Source of the DNA: JAMLJG01 sp035327585
GTDB taxonomy: Bacteria; Verrucomicrobiota; Kiritimatiellia; CAIVKH01
NCBI GenBank assembly: GCA_035327585.1
Contig: DAOLDD010000020.1
Coordinates: 1-64,000, forward strand
Direction of reading: 5' to 3'
Length of the DNA stretch: 64,000 bases
Under the pieces are notes generated by a model. It searched no databases, had not been told where the DNA came from, and saw only the letters and a list, made by a program, of their open reading frames with translations. Each line of letters opens with the position of its first letter. The stretch's first letter is position 1. Below are positions 1-8,415 of the stretch, in pieces. Made by a program: the position numbers and the translations under genes.

Positions 1-2
1 TT

Positions 3-48
3 TTACAGACGTTGTAAGTCTCAAAAAAAGAATTTACAGACGTTGTAA
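3..48. repeat. Paired 15-bp dyad element, copy 1
   Basis: Two identical 15-mers, TTACAGACGTTGTAA, lie at 3-17 and 34-48. Their starts are 31 bp apart, and a 16-nt spacer containing a run of seven A separates them. Each 15-mer is a dyad with arms TTACA and TGTAA. The element is followed by CTTTTCGC. The same arrangement recurs at 45576-45621 and, degenerate, at 46350-46395. Confidence 0.85.
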
Positions 49-157
49 CTTTTCGCGCGGCTTTTGACGTCGCGTCCCGGCCTCTTTCCGTTCACGTTCC
101 CGTTCACGAAAAACCACAGATGGTGTGCGCGCACGTGCACGGGAAGAGCCCCCCCCC

Positions 158-184
158 AATCCCGTAAATCCCGTTCATCCCGTC
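158..184. repeat. Short tandem ATCCCGT words
   Basis: Three near-identical words (AATCCCGTA, AATCCCGTT, CATCCCGTC) follow each other directly. They resemble the small dispersed repeats found in intergenic DNA of many environmental bacteria. I see no coding or structural role. Confidence 0.5.
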
Positions 185-187
185 TAT

Positions 188-328
188 AGCGGTTCTCAAA
201 AGTTTTGTCCCGAACCCCCGAGGGCGGCAAGGGCCTGCCGCCCTCCAGATGGCACGCCTTGGTCTTGGAGGGCGCCGCGCCGTCGGCGCCGAGGAATAGC
301 GACCAAGACAGAATTTTCGAGAACCGCT
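188..328. mobile_element. MITE-like element with 22-bp terminal inverted repeats
   Basis: The left end, 188-209, begins AGCGGTTCTC. The right end, 307-328, is its inverted partner with 19 of 22 positions matching. No gene lies inside. The interior carries two GC-rich hairpins at 221-247 and 266-290, and this pair is also found at 50968-51036 without the terminal repeats. TA dinucleotides sit at 185-186 and 330-331, one base outside each end, which could be a target duplication. Reading it as a non-autonomous element is inference. Confidence 0.5.
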
Positions 329-395
329 CTAATTACACGTTGCAGGTATTTTGCGGGATAACCGGGGCGGAGCGGGTGTTGAATGGACCGTACGA

Positions 396-1070
396 TCAGG
401 TGTCGCACACAACAGGCGTGACCTTGTCGTGGATCGGATCGAAGATTAAGCCGCCCGCGGTGCATTCGGGCAGACCGTGGTAGCGGGTGCCGTCGCGCTC
501 GAAGGTGAAGCGGCAGTGGTGATGGCCGAAGAACCAGTAGCGGGGGTGGAAATGACGGGCCAGCGACGCGCCGCCGGGGAAGCCGGGCGCGTCGCTCCGG
601 CGGAAGCGTGGCTCGATGGGGATCGGGAGCCCGGCGGGCGCGTCGTGCGAGAGCACGATCTCCACGGCCCCGGCGGGATGCCGCAGACAGGCGTCGATGT
701 GGCGTGGTTCGATGACGGAGCCCATGGGCGTGGTATTGGCGTCCATGTACGCGGTCCCACCGAGGGCGAGGAATCGTTTGTTGGCGATGGTATGGATCGT
801 CCCGCGCGGCAGATGAGTCATCACATCGGCGTACCGCCGGACCAGCGTGTCGAACTGGGTGAAGTCCTCGTGGTTGCCTTCGATGAAATACAGGGGCCGC
901 GCGAAGCGAGCGCCGGATTTGCGGAAATGGCGGTTGAGTCCCGGCTCGAAGAGCCCGACATCGCCGAGAATAATGACCGCAGAGACGTCCGCGCCATCCC
1001 CTACGGCTTGCGCAATCAGCTTGTTGACGACATCGAAACGCCCGTGCAGGTCGCTGACCAGCAGGATCAT
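396..1070 (-). CDS. Calcineurin-like metallophosphoesterase
   Basis: A 224-residue protein of the metallophosphoesterase superfamily. The dimetal-site motifs are visible in order: DLHGR near residue 7, GDVG near 36, GNHE near 65, a histidine in SHDAPAG near 140, and GHHH near 180. This is a complete active-site set with a compact core and no signal peptide, so it should be a cytoplasmic phosphatase or phosphodiesterase. The substrate cannot be told. It is the last gene of the symporter operon, and its start overlaps the end of the Cache-nucleotidyltransferase gene by 4 bp, so translation is probably coupled. Confidence 0.85.
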   Translation of the reverse strand: MILLVSDLHGRFDVVNKLIAQAVGDGADVSAVIILGDVGLFEPGLNRHFRKSGARFARPLYFIEGNHEDFTQFDTLVRRYADVMTHLPRGTIHTIANKRFLALGGTAYMDANTTPMGSVIEPRHIDACLRHPAGAVEIVLSHDAPAGLPIPIEPRFRRSDAPGFPGGASLARHFHPRYWFFGHHHCRFTFERDGTRYHGLPECTAGGLIFDPIHDKVTPVVCDT

Positions 1071-2926
1071 GCCGCGGCACCCGTACCGCCGGTGAAATCG
1101 AAGGAGAGTTTTTGCTGGAAGACCCGCACCTGGCTGAAGGCCTCTTTGAGGAGACGTCGCTCGATGCGGGTGAGGGAGGCGATCTCGATCAGGTTGTCGG
1201 GTTCACGGCCCGATTCCATGGCGCGTGCCTGCGTGCGGATGCGGAGTTGCATCAGCGCCTCATAAACCTGGACGACTTCCTCGGCGCTTTGCCGGGGGAT
1301 GAGTCCGTCGCGCACGAGCGCGCGCAGGCGTTCGAGGGTGTGCGTGGCGGCGATGTTGTGGCGTAGCGCGTAGATGCGGGCGAAGTCGACGAGCGGCGTC
1401 ATCGCCTCCTTGAGGTCGATGCCCCGGCGGCGTCCCTCCCTCGTTTCGGTGGCAAGTCCTCCGAAAAGACCGAGCGGCGGCGTATAGAGGAGTATGGTAC
1501 GCGCGAGCAGGGGGAAGAAGCGCGGGGCGTTGCCGCAGCGTGCGCGGATGAAGGAATGAAGTTCCGCTGCGAGCGCGGGATCGCCGTGTATACAGCGGAA
1601 ATCGAAAAAGATCTTCGCCTGCAGGAGGTCCTCCGCCTCCAGGCCTTCGATCCAGCCCGCGCAGCGTTCCTTCCACGCGGACAGCGGCCGGCACCAGGCC
1701 GCGTTCCGCGCCATGATGCCGCCCGCGCAGAGGGCGTAGCCCGCGGCGGCAAGCCCGTCGCTGATGCGGGCGCCGAGTGCGAGGAAATAGTCGGCGCACG
1801 CGCGTTCGTGACCGATCGCGGGATCGGCGTAGAGCAGGGCATGGTCCTGGTCGGTTTTTAGCGTGGATTCGCGGCGGCCCTGGCTGCCCATGACGAGGAA
1901 GGCGAAGTTGGCTGGCGGCTGACCCAGGTCGCGGATCGCGAGTTCGATGAGCCGGCTTGCGACGGCGTCGGCATTCGCGGAAAGGAGTTGGTTGATGCAG
2001 GCGGCGCGCGCACCATTGAGGATCAGCGTTTGCAGACGGGTGGGGAACGACTGGTTGCTCGCGGCGATTTCGGACACGTTGGCGGCGCGCTGGATTTCCT
2101 CTCGCCATTTGGCGGGTCCCGGCGCATCGGGCTGCACGAGGTCCAGCGTGGCGCTGAGGTCCTCGATCGTGCGGCGCTGCATGGCCTCCGCTTCCTCGAG
2201 GGTGTCGACACGCGTGCGCAGGGCGTCCGCAGCGCGCGCGAGGGCCTGCTCCGCGGTGCGCCGCCGCCGTTCGATCCGCAGGCTTTCCCGGCAGACGAAC
2301 GCGAGCAGGATGGAGACCACGGCCATGATGACGGTGGAAACGGCGGTGAGCCGGTTGGTGAAGCGCCGGATTTCGGCCTGTACGTCGTCGATGTAGATGC
2401 CGGTGCCTAGCATCCACGCCCAGGGTTCAAATCCTTTGACGAACGACAGCTTGGGTACGATTTGTTCCTCGCGGTCGCGGCGCTGCCAGCGATACGTCAG
2501 GTAACCTTCGCCGTCACGCCGCACCACCGCCACCGCCTCGGTGAAGAGCAGGCGTCCGTCCGGGTCCGTGTAGCCGGCGAGGTCCATGCCCTCCAACTCG
2601 GTGCGATAGGGGTGCATGATCATCCGCGGCTGGAGGTCGTTGATCCAGAAGTAGTCCTTCTGCATGGGGCCGTAGTGCAGGTGTCGCAACTGGGCGATGG
2701 CCAGGCGCTGGGCTTCCTCGCGCGAGAATTCGCCGGCGCGCTCCATTTCCTCGTGGTTTGCGAGGATGTTCCACGCGGACACGGTGAGCTCGCGGATCAT
2801 TTCCCGTTTGCGCTCCATGACGGCGCGTTCGACGGCGGGAATCAGCACCCAGTAGATCGCGACCACGAACAGCAGCGCCGTCAGAATCGTCGGCGCAAGG
2901 ATGCGGGTGATGGCGGTGCGGCCCAT
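1067..2926 (-). CDS. Cache-domain membrane protein with GlnD-like nucleotidyltransferase (DUF294) module
   Basis: A 619-residue protein. An N-terminal membrane helix (about 7-30) is followed by an extracytoplasmic segment (about 33-185) with the look of a single Cache sensor, containing a KDYFWI...MIMHPY stretch. A second membrane helix (about 195-215) and a short coiled coil come next. The cytoplasmic part holds a Pol-beta-type nucleotidyltransferase signature, GS-x10-DxD, near residues 347-360, then a helical C-terminal region like DUF294_C. DUF294 proteins are known neighbours of acetate-type symporters, usually with CBS domains. Here a Cache sensor takes that place. It is likely a ligand-sensing regulator of the adjacent transporter, but its reaction and target are unknown. 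Confidence 0.8.
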   Translation of the reverse strand: MGRTAITRILAPTILTALLFVVAIYWVLIPAVERAVMERKREMIRELTVSAWNILANHEEMERAGEFSREEAQRLAIAQLRHLHYGPMQKDYFWINDLQPRMIMHPYRTELEGMDLAGYTDPDGRLLFTEAVAVVRRDGEGYLTYRWQRRDREEQIVPKLSFVKGFEPWAWMLGTGIYIDDVQAEIRRFTNRLTAVSTVIMAVVSILLAFVCRESLRIERRRRTAEQALARAADALRTRVDTLEEAEAMQRRTIEDLSATLDLVQPDAPGPAKWREEIQRAANVSEIAASNQSFPTRLQTLILNGARAACINQLLSANADAVASRLIELAIRDLGQPPANFAFLVMGSQGRRESTLKTDQDHALLYADPAIGHERACADYFLALGARISDGLAAAGYALCAGGIMARNAAWCRPLSAWKERCAGWIEGLEAEDLLQAKIFFDFRCIHGDPALAAELHSFIRARCGNAPRFFPLLARTILLYTPPLGLFGGLATETREGRRRGIDLKEAMTPLVDFARIYALRHNIAATHTLERLRALVRDGLIPRQSAEEVVQVYEALMQLRIRTQARAMESGREPDNLIEIASLTRIERRLLKEAFSQVRVFQQKLSFDFTGGTGAAA

Positions 2927-2944
2927 GGCGAGCTCCGCCTGAGG

Positions 2945-4837
2945 TCAGGCTTCCTTCCTACGCGTGGCGAGGGATACCACGACGAGCGTGATGAAACTGA
3001 GCGGGATGGAGATGATGCCCGGGTTGTCGAGCTCCGTGGGCGCGGCCGCGCGGCCGAGTCCGTAGAGTTCGAACAGGCTGGGGGACAGCAGGATGATCGC
3101 GAGCGAGGAGATGATGCCGACGATGATGGATGCCGCGACGCCTTTCGACGTGGTGTGCTTCCAGAACAGCAGCATGATGATGGCCGGCAGGTTCGCGGAG
3201 GCCGCCACGGAGAATGCAAGGCCGACGAGGAACGAGACGTTCATGCCCTTGAACAGGATGCCGAGCAGGATCGCCGCGACGCCGACGACGATGGCGGCCA
3301 CCTTGCCCGCCATGACCTTGCCGCGGTCCGACATGTTGACCTTGAAGTAGCGGTCCATCAGGTCGTGCGCGACGGCGCCGGAGGAGGCGACGATCAGGCC
3401 GCTTACGGTGCCGAGGATGGTCGCGAAGGCGAGGGCGGAAATGATGGCGAACAGGACGAGGCCGAAAGATTTCGCGAGTAGCGGCGCCGACATGTTGTCG
3501 CTCTGCATGTCGAGTACGCCGTTGGTCATCGCGCCGAGACCCATGTAGAGCGTGAGGATATAGAAGAACCCGATGGCGGCGATAGCCATGATGGTGGACT
3601 TGCGGGCGTCGCGCGCACTGGGCACGGTGTAATAGCGGATGAGGATGTGGGGCAGGGCGGAGGTGCCGAAGAAGAGCGCCATCATCAGGGAGATGAAGTT
3701 CAGCTTCGACCAGAGCGTCGCGCCCTTGTCGATTTTGATTTTGAGACCGGGCCGCAGGATGTCGGAGCCCGGAGTCGGGGTCTGGCTGTAGACGGCGACG
3801 CGGTCCGCGCCGTCCTGCACGTCCGCGCGGGTGAAGCGGATGATGGTGCTGTCGCCGATGGTCGCGAGGTATTCGAGGGGGCCCTGCGCTCCGGTTTCGT
3901 CCACGGGTTCGCCGTCGACCAGGATGCGTTCGGCATGGCCCACCGGGAAAAATTGGCGGTCGGACTTGGGGGCGCCGTTGTACAGCACCGCGCCGGATGC
4001 TGTTTTGCTGATGGAAAGCGCTTCGCGCAGCACGCCTGCGTCCTGGTCGAGCGTCCACCAGGAGGGCACGTCTTCGCGCAGAAGTTTCACCAGTTGTCGG
4101 CCGCCCGCGGCATGCTGGCCGGCCAGTGCGAAGCGGTCGTCCTGCACCGCCGTGACGCGGTCTCCTTCGAGCGTCACCGCGACGGTCTGAAATTCGTGGT
4201 AGCCGTCCGAGGGTCGCGTCTTTAGGCCTTTTTGGAGCACAAAGAGGGTCAGCAGGATCGAGCAGATGATCAGCATGCCGCCCTTGATGAACTGCACGTA
4301 GGTGGTGGATGTCATGCCCGCGGTCGCGACGATGAGAATCACGATGCTGCCGACCATGATGACGCCGATGTAGTGCGGCAGGCCGAGCAGCGGGGTGACG
4401 AGGTCACCGGCGCCGACCATCTGCGGGATCAGGTAACAGACGGAGACGATCAGCGTGCTGACCGCAGCGGCCAGTTGTACGCCGGGCGACTGGAATTTCG
4501 AGTTGAGCGCGTCGGTGAAGGTATAGCGCCCGAGACGCTTGAGCGGTTCCGCGACGAGGAAGAGCGCGACGACCCAACCGGCGAGGTAGCCGATGGAGTA
4601 GAGGAACCCATCGTAGCCAACCGTCGCGATCATCCCACAGATGCCGAGGAAGGACGCCGCGGAGAGGTAATCGCCCGCGAAGGCGATGCCGTTTACGCCC
4701 CAGTGGATCGTGCCCCCGGCGGCGAAGTAGCTGTGGGCTGATTTTGTTTTGCGGGCGAGCCAGAAGGAGAGCCAGACAACGGCCGTGACGAAAAATACGA
4801 AGATCAGGACGGCGGAGAGGGAGACGTCATAAATCAT
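2945..4837 (-). CDS. Solute:sodium symporter, ActP/VC_2705-like
   Basis: A 630-residue SSS-family transporter with about 13 hydrophobic segments, probably importing acetate or another small organic acid with sodium. The N-terminal half (for example the AGGTIHWGVNGIAFAGDYLS region near residue 40 and the MTSTTYVQFIKGG region near 180) is typical of the ActP-like branch. A hydrophilic stretch of about 165 residues (roughly 207-372) is inserted between core helices and explains the excess over the usual 550 residues. The start overlaps the small-subunit gene by 4 bp. The exact substrate is not shown by the sequence. Confidence 0.88.
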   Translation of the reverse strand: MIYDVSLSAVLIFVFFVTAVVWLSFWLARKTKSAHSYFAAGGTIHWGVNGIAFAGDYLSAASFLGICGMIATVGYDGFLYSIGYLAGWVVALFLVAEPLKRLGRYTFTDALNSKFQSPGVQLAAAVSTLIVSVCYLIPQMVGAGDLVTPLLGLPHYIGVIMVGSIVILIVATAGMTSTTYVQFIKGGMLIICSILLTLFVLQKGLKTRPSDGYHEFQTVAVTLEGDRVTAVQDDRFALAGQHAAGGRQLVKLLREDVPSWWTLDQDAGVLREALSISKTASGAVLYNGAPKSDRQFFPVGHAERILVDGEPVDETGAQGPLEYLATIGDSTIIRFTRADVQDGADRVAVYSQTPTPGSDILRPGLKIKIDKGATLWSKLNFISLMMALFFGTSALPHILIRYYTVPSARDARKSTIMAIAAIGFFYILTLYMGLGAMTNGVLDMQSDNMSAPLLAKSFGLVLFAIISALAFATILGTVSGLIVASSGAVAHDLMDRYFKVNMSDRGKVMAGKVAAIVVGVAAILLGILFKGMNVSFLVGLAFSVAASANLPAIIMLLFWKHTTSKGVAASIIVGIISSLAIILLSPSLFELYGLGRAAAPTELDNPGIISIPLSFITLVVVSLATRRKEA

Positions 4838-5136
4838 TGTGCGCCTCCGTTGGCCGCTTCGTGCTGCGCGCGCGCCTCATCTTCCATCCGCGAGCAGCGC
4901 AGGTGATAGGCGAGGCCCATGCCAACGGCGAGGATGATCAATCCGAACCCGTATACCACCGCGAGATTCAATCCGGCGAAAACCACCTTGCCCATGAGGG
5001 CCGGTTTCGCGGTGCAAATGACGACGAAGCCGAGATAGACCGCGCTGTAGGCGAGGAAGAGACGCACGCCGAGTCGCGCCTTGGCATCGACCGCATGGTC
5101 GGGTTCCGTGGAAACCGGGGCCGGTTCATGAAGCAT
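4834..5136 (-). CDS. Small membrane subunit of symporter (DUF485/YjcH-like)
   Basis: A 100-residue protein with two hydrophobic segments (about 27-46 and 57-80) and a charged C-terminus. Size, topology and position directly before an ActP-like symporter match the DUF485/YjcH or DUF4212 small-subunit families. These are known to pair with such transporters, though their role is unclear. It is the first gene of the four-gene minus-strand operon, so the promoter should lie in 5137-5230. Confidence 0.75.
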   Translation of the reverse strand: MLHEPAPVSTEPDHAVDAKARLGVRLFLAYSAVYLGFVVICTAKPALMGKVVFAGLNLAVVYGFGLIILAVGMGLAYHLRCSRMEDEARAQHEAANGGAQ

Positions 5137-5232
5137 GGAACGATCCTCCTAGCGGCCGCAATAACCGCATTAGCCCGTTGCCTATACCAGAACCCCGCCC
5201 CTCTCCACCATCGGGGATGCCCTGAAGAATCC

Positions 5233-5315
5233 CAGAAAGGGGTCAGTACTATTTATTTACAATCTACGACCGGTTCTATCCTATATTGTAAATAAATAGT
5301 ACTGACCCCTTTCTG
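5233..5315. repeat. Perfect 31-bp-arm inverted repeat
   Basis: The arms at 5233-5263 and 5285-5315 are exact reverse complements, with a 21-nt loop. The AT-rich inner part of each arm (TATTTATTTACAAT) contrasts sharply with the genome, and the outer part reads AGAAAGGGGTCAGTAC. A further GACCCCTTTC word follows at 5318-5327. A related single arm lies at 45649-45677. The unit lies between the divergent symporter operon and the end of the dGTPase gene, so it could act as a transcription barrier or be a mobile-element remnant. Confidence 0.85.
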
Positions 5316-5337
5316 ATGACCCCTTTCGGGAGGGGGG

Positions 5338-6483
5338 TTAGCGGGGGAGGGCGAAGCGGTGGAATTCGTCGAGGGCGTAGCGGTCGGTCATGCCGGAGAG
5401 GTAGTCGCAGGCGGCGCGCCAGATGCCGTCCTTCGCGATTCGGGAGCGGGCTTTGCCGCCCATGACGTCGGGGTTCTCGACGTAATGAAGAAATAGCTTC
5501 CGCATCATCGCCGTGGATTCTTTGTTGGCTTTGTCCACGGTGGGCGACCAGTACATGTTTTCGAAAAGAAACTTGCGGAAATCGCGCATGAGTTCGCGCA
5601 TTTCGGGTCCGTAGGAGAGAATGCGCTCGGGACTGCGCATGACGTCATCCGGCGAGGCGGGCGCGTAGCGGGCCAGTTGCGCTTCGCTATGGCGCAGGAC
5701 GTCCTCCACCTGCATGTCGAGCAGCGCGCGGACGCCCGCGGCGAGACGATGCGCTTCGGCGATGTCCCCGTAGTGCTGCTTAACGCGGGCCGCGGCGCGT
5801 TTCCACGCCTCGGTCTTGAGGAGCTGCTCCTCCGTGAGCAAACCCGCGTCGAGTCCGTCGTCGACATCGTGCGCGCTGTAGGTCATGTCGTCGGCGACGT
5901 CCGCGATCTGCGCCTCCAGGTACTGGTGCGGCCCGATGGGGTGTCCGTCGACCAGGAAACCGGGTATCGCGGCCTGGTGTTTGTAGAGACCAGCCCGGAC
6001 CTCCCAGGTGAGGTTCAAACCGGGATGGCCGGGGTAGCTGACTTCGAGTTCCTCGACCCAGCGCAGGCTTTGCAGGTTGTGGTCGAACCCGCCGTGATCG
6101 GCCATCAATTCGTTGAGCGCCTCCTCGCCGGCGTGTCCGAAGGGGCTGTGCCCGATGTCATGCGCCAGGGCGATGGACTCGGTGAGGTCGGGATTCGCGC
6201 CCAGCGCGCGGGCGAGCGTCCGCCCGACGGCGGTCATCTCAAGGGTGTGCGTCAGGCGGGTGCGATAGTGGTCCGCGGTCCCGTTGATGAACACCTGGGT
6301 CTTGTATTCCAGCCGCCGGAAACAACGGCTGTGCAGGATGCGGTCCCGGTCGCGCTGGAACTCGGCACGATGCTCGTGCGCGGGTTCTGCATACTTGCGT
6401 CCCCGCGAGCGGGCGCTGCGGGCGGCGTAGGGCGCGAGGGTCATCTCCTCCAGCGCCTCCGTTTCTTTTCTAGATCGAAGCAT
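5338..6483 (-). CDS. dgt: Deoxyguanosinetriphosphate triphosphohydrolase-like HD protein
   Basis: A protein of about 381 residues in the dGTPase/HD hydrolase family, which cleaves dGTP or other dNTPs to the nucleoside and triphosphate. The N-terminal signature (YAxRSAxSRGR, then EFQRDRDRILHS and FRRLEYKTQVF) is typical, as are metal-binding His near 79 and the HD pair near 108-109 (LAHDIGHSPFGHAGE). The open frame extends further upstream, but family N-termini support the start at 6483, with 6495 as an alternative. It diverges from the Nudix gene, so the two promoters share about 50 bp. Confidence 0.9.
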   Translation of the reverse strand: MLRSRKETEALEEMTLAPYAARSARSRGRKYAEPAHEHRAEFQRDRDRILHSRCFRRLEYKTQVFINGTADHYRTRLTHTLEMTAVGRTLARALGANPDLTESIALAHDIGHSPFGHAGEEALNELMADHGGFDHNLQSLRWVEELEVSYPGHPGLNLTWEVRAGLYKHQAAIPGFLVDGHPIGPHQYLEAQIADVADDMTYSAHDVDDGLDAGLLTEEQLLKTEAWKRAAARVKQHYGDIAEAHRLAAGVRALLDMQVEDVLRHSEAQLARYAPASPDDVMRSPERILSYGPEMRELMRDFRKFLFENMYWSPTVDKANKESTAMMRKLFLHYVENPDVMGGKARSRIAKDGIWRAACDYLSGMTDRYALDEFHRFALPR

Positions 6484-6532
6484 GGCGGCTATCATAGAGT
6501 CTGTTCCGGCGTCGGCAACGACGGACCCGCCC

Positions 6533-7075
6533 ATGCATGAAAAAACATTAGCCCGGAAAACGGTTTTCGATGGACGGCTTGTGCGCGTGGAAACGTTGCA
6601 GGTCGAACTCGAAAATGGACAAACCGCGTACCGTGAACTGGTCCGACACCAGGGCGCGGTTTGCGTCCTCCTGCGTGCTCCCGATGCGCGTCTGGCCCTC
6701 GTCCGGCAATTTCGCGTCGGCGCCCAGAAGCAGATGCTGGAAGTCGTCGCGGGCATCCTTGATCCGGGCGAAGCGCCGGATGACGCGGCGCGGCGCGAGG
6801 TGCGGGAGGAAACGGGGTTCACCCTGACGCGTCTCGCGCGGATGGGCGTGCTCTATCCAACGCCCGGCTATGTGGATGAACGGATCGTATGCTATTATGC
6901 CGAGGCTGGCGGGCAGGGGGCACGCGAGCTGGACCATGACGAGCGGGTGGAGGTCGAGTTGCTCGAAGAATCTGAATTTATCGCGCGCATCCGGAGGGGC
7001 GAAATCGAGGACGCGAAAACGCTCGCCGCCTGGTCGCTTTACCAGGCGGGCGCCGCGGAGTCTCCCGCGCCATGA
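6533..7075 (+). CDS. Nudix hydrolase, ADP-ribose pyrophosphatase type
   Basis: A 180-residue Nudix protein. The Nudix box is complete: G-x5-E-x7-REVREETGF, within GILDPGEAPDD... near residues 74-96. The N-terminal pattern (EKTLARKTVFDGRLVRVE) matches ADP-ribose pyrophosphatases, which convert ADP-ribose to AMP and ribose 5-phosphate. I chose the ATG at 6533 because the family begins there; an ATG at 6482 would add 17 residues that overlap the dGTPase start region. The stop overlaps the next gene (ATGA), giving translational coupling. Confidence 0.88.
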   Translation: MHEKTLARKTVFDGRLVRVETLQVELENGQTAYRELVRHQGAVCVLLRAPDARLALVRQFRVGAQKQMLEVVAGILDPGEAPDDAARREVREETGFTLTRLARMGVLYPTPGYVDERIVCYYAEAGGQGARELDHDERVEVELLEESEFIARIRRGEIEDAKTLAAWSLYQAGAAESPAP

Positions 7076-8415
7076 GTGACGGAAAACCAGCAGAGAGCCT
7101 CTGGTCCCGCATCCGGCACTTTCTCGGTCATGATGCATGGACCGCCGAGCTGTCCTCCGTAACCGGGCTCCGGAGTCTGGTTATACGTCTTCTGCGCGTC
7201 GCACAACTGGTCGGGCGGGGGTTCAGGGAGGATGACCTCGCCGTACATGCGGCGGCGTTAACGTTCTCGACACTCGTCTCGCTGGTGCCGTTGCTGACGC
7301 TCGGGTTCGCGATGTTGAAGGGCTTCGGCGGAGGGGAGGAGGCGTCGGCGCGCCTGGCCGAGTCGATGGCCGCGATGCCGCCGCAATTCCAGGAATTTGT
7401 CAGTTCGATGATCGACATCGTGTTGCAGGCCAACTTCCGAACGCTTGGCTGGGTGGGCGTGGCGATCCTCTTTGTTACGGCCGTCCAGGTGCTCGGCAGC
7501 ATCGAGACCTCCTTCAACCGGGTATGGGGCGTGAAGGAGTCGCGTCCGCTGTGGCGCAAATTCACGAATTATATCAGCGTTACGGTGGTTGTGCCGGTCC
7601 TGATCATGACCGCTTTCGCGGTGAGCGCGTCGCTCAAGAACCAGGTCGTCGCCGCGCATATCGGCGAGACGGCGTGGTTGTACCGGACCTTGCTGGGACT
7701 GACTCCACTCGCGACCGTCTGGTTTGCGCTGTTCCTGTTGTTCGTCTTCATGCCGAACACGCAGGTGAGCCGGCAGACGGCGGGAGCGAGCGCGTTCCTG
7801 ACCGCGCTGTTGTGGCTGGGCTGGCAGCGCATCTACATTTCCATGCAGGTCTCGCTGTCGCGCTACGACGCGGTGTATGGCACGTTCGCATCCGTGCCGA
7901 TTTTCCTGCTGTGGCTGTACGTGAGCTGGATGCTGATCCTGCTCGGCGCGGAAATCGCCTTCGCCCTGCAGCACCACGTCACCTATCACATGGAACGCGT
8001 CGCGAGCCAGACGAGCGTCCGGGCGAAGCTTACCCTGGTCGTCGCGATGGTGCTCGATGCGGCGCGCGCATTGCGCGGTGGGCGTCCGCCGCTCGACGTC
8101 GGGGCTTATGCGCAAACGCACCGTGTCCCGGTCCGTCTGCTCAACGACCTTGCCGCGCTGCTGGCCCGCGGCGGGCTGCTCGCCGAGCGCGCGGACCAGC
8201 CCGGCTGCTTCCTGCTCCTTCGCGACCCGTCCGCCATCCGCGTGCAGGACGTGTTGGATCTGGTTCTTCGCGAAGGCAGCATGCCGGACAGCCTCAAGGA
8301 GGAGCAGGTGGAAGCCGCGGTCGCGCAAGCGGTCCGGCAATTCAATGGTGGCCTCACGCAGGGCCTTTCGGGGTTGACGTTCACCGACTTGATGGAGCCC
8401 GTGCGCACCCCATGA
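7072..8415 (+). CDS. YihY/BrkB family inner-membrane protein
   Basis: A 447-residue protein with six predicted membrane helices in the first 310 residues, including the family-typical segments AAALTFSTLVSLVPLLTL near 63 and YGTFASVPIFLLWLYVSWMLILLGAE near 265-290. The cytoplasmic C-terminal 130 residues look like a winged-helix domain. Members were once misnamed ribonuclease BN; their real function is unsettled (transport or envelope stress has been suggested). The gene overlaps both neighbours by ATGA junctions. Confidence 0.88.
   Translation: MSDGKPAESLWSRIRHFLGHDAWTAELSSVTGLRSLVIRLLRVAQLVGRGFREDDLAVHAAALTFSTLVSLVPLLTLGFAMLKGFGGGEEASARLAESMAAMPPQFQEFVSSMIDIVLQANFRTLGWVGVAILFVTAVQVLGSIETSFNRVWGVKESRPLWRKFTNYISVTVVVPVLIMTAFAVSASLKNQVVAAHIGETAWLYRTLLGLTPLATVWFALFLLFVFMPNTQVSRQTAGASAFLTALLWLGWQRIYISMQVSLSRYDAVYGTFASVPIFLLWLYVSWMLILLGAEIAFALQHHVTYHMERVASQTSVRAKLTLVVAMVLDAARALRGGRPPLDVGAYAQTHRVPVRLLNDLAALLARGGLLAERADQPGCFLLLRDPSAIRVQDVLDLVLREGSMPDSLKEEQVEAAVAQAVRQFNGGLTQGLSGLTFTDLMEPVRTP

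Larger units (their letters stand above)
1..395. other. Repeat-rich intergenic region
   Basis: No believable gene is present in these 395 bases. The stretch holds a chain of short repeats: a pair of 15-bp dyads at 3-48, a low-complexity run with GTTCACG-type words near 87-109, three tandem ATCCCGT-like words at 158-184, and a 141-bp element with 22-bp imperfect terminal inverted repeats at 188-328 enclosing two hairpins. The short reading frames here are GC-driven and match no family I recognise. It lies downstream of the metallophosphoesterase that ends at 396. Confidence 0.8.

Noticed and set aside
3..48. Two identical repeats with a short spacer, as in a minimal CRISPR
   Set aside because: The spacer is only 16 nt and A-rich, the same arrangement recurs elsewhere as a pair, and no cas gene is present.
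5338..6822. Full 494-codon frame for the dGTPase
   Set aside because: The first 110 or so codons are antisense to the Nudix gene; the conserved dGTPase N-terminus begins at about 6483.
7072..8415. Ribonuclease BN annotation for the YihY-type gene
   Set aside because: The protein is a six-helix membrane protein of the YihY/BrkB family with no nuclease motif; true RNase BN is the soluble RNase Z homologue.
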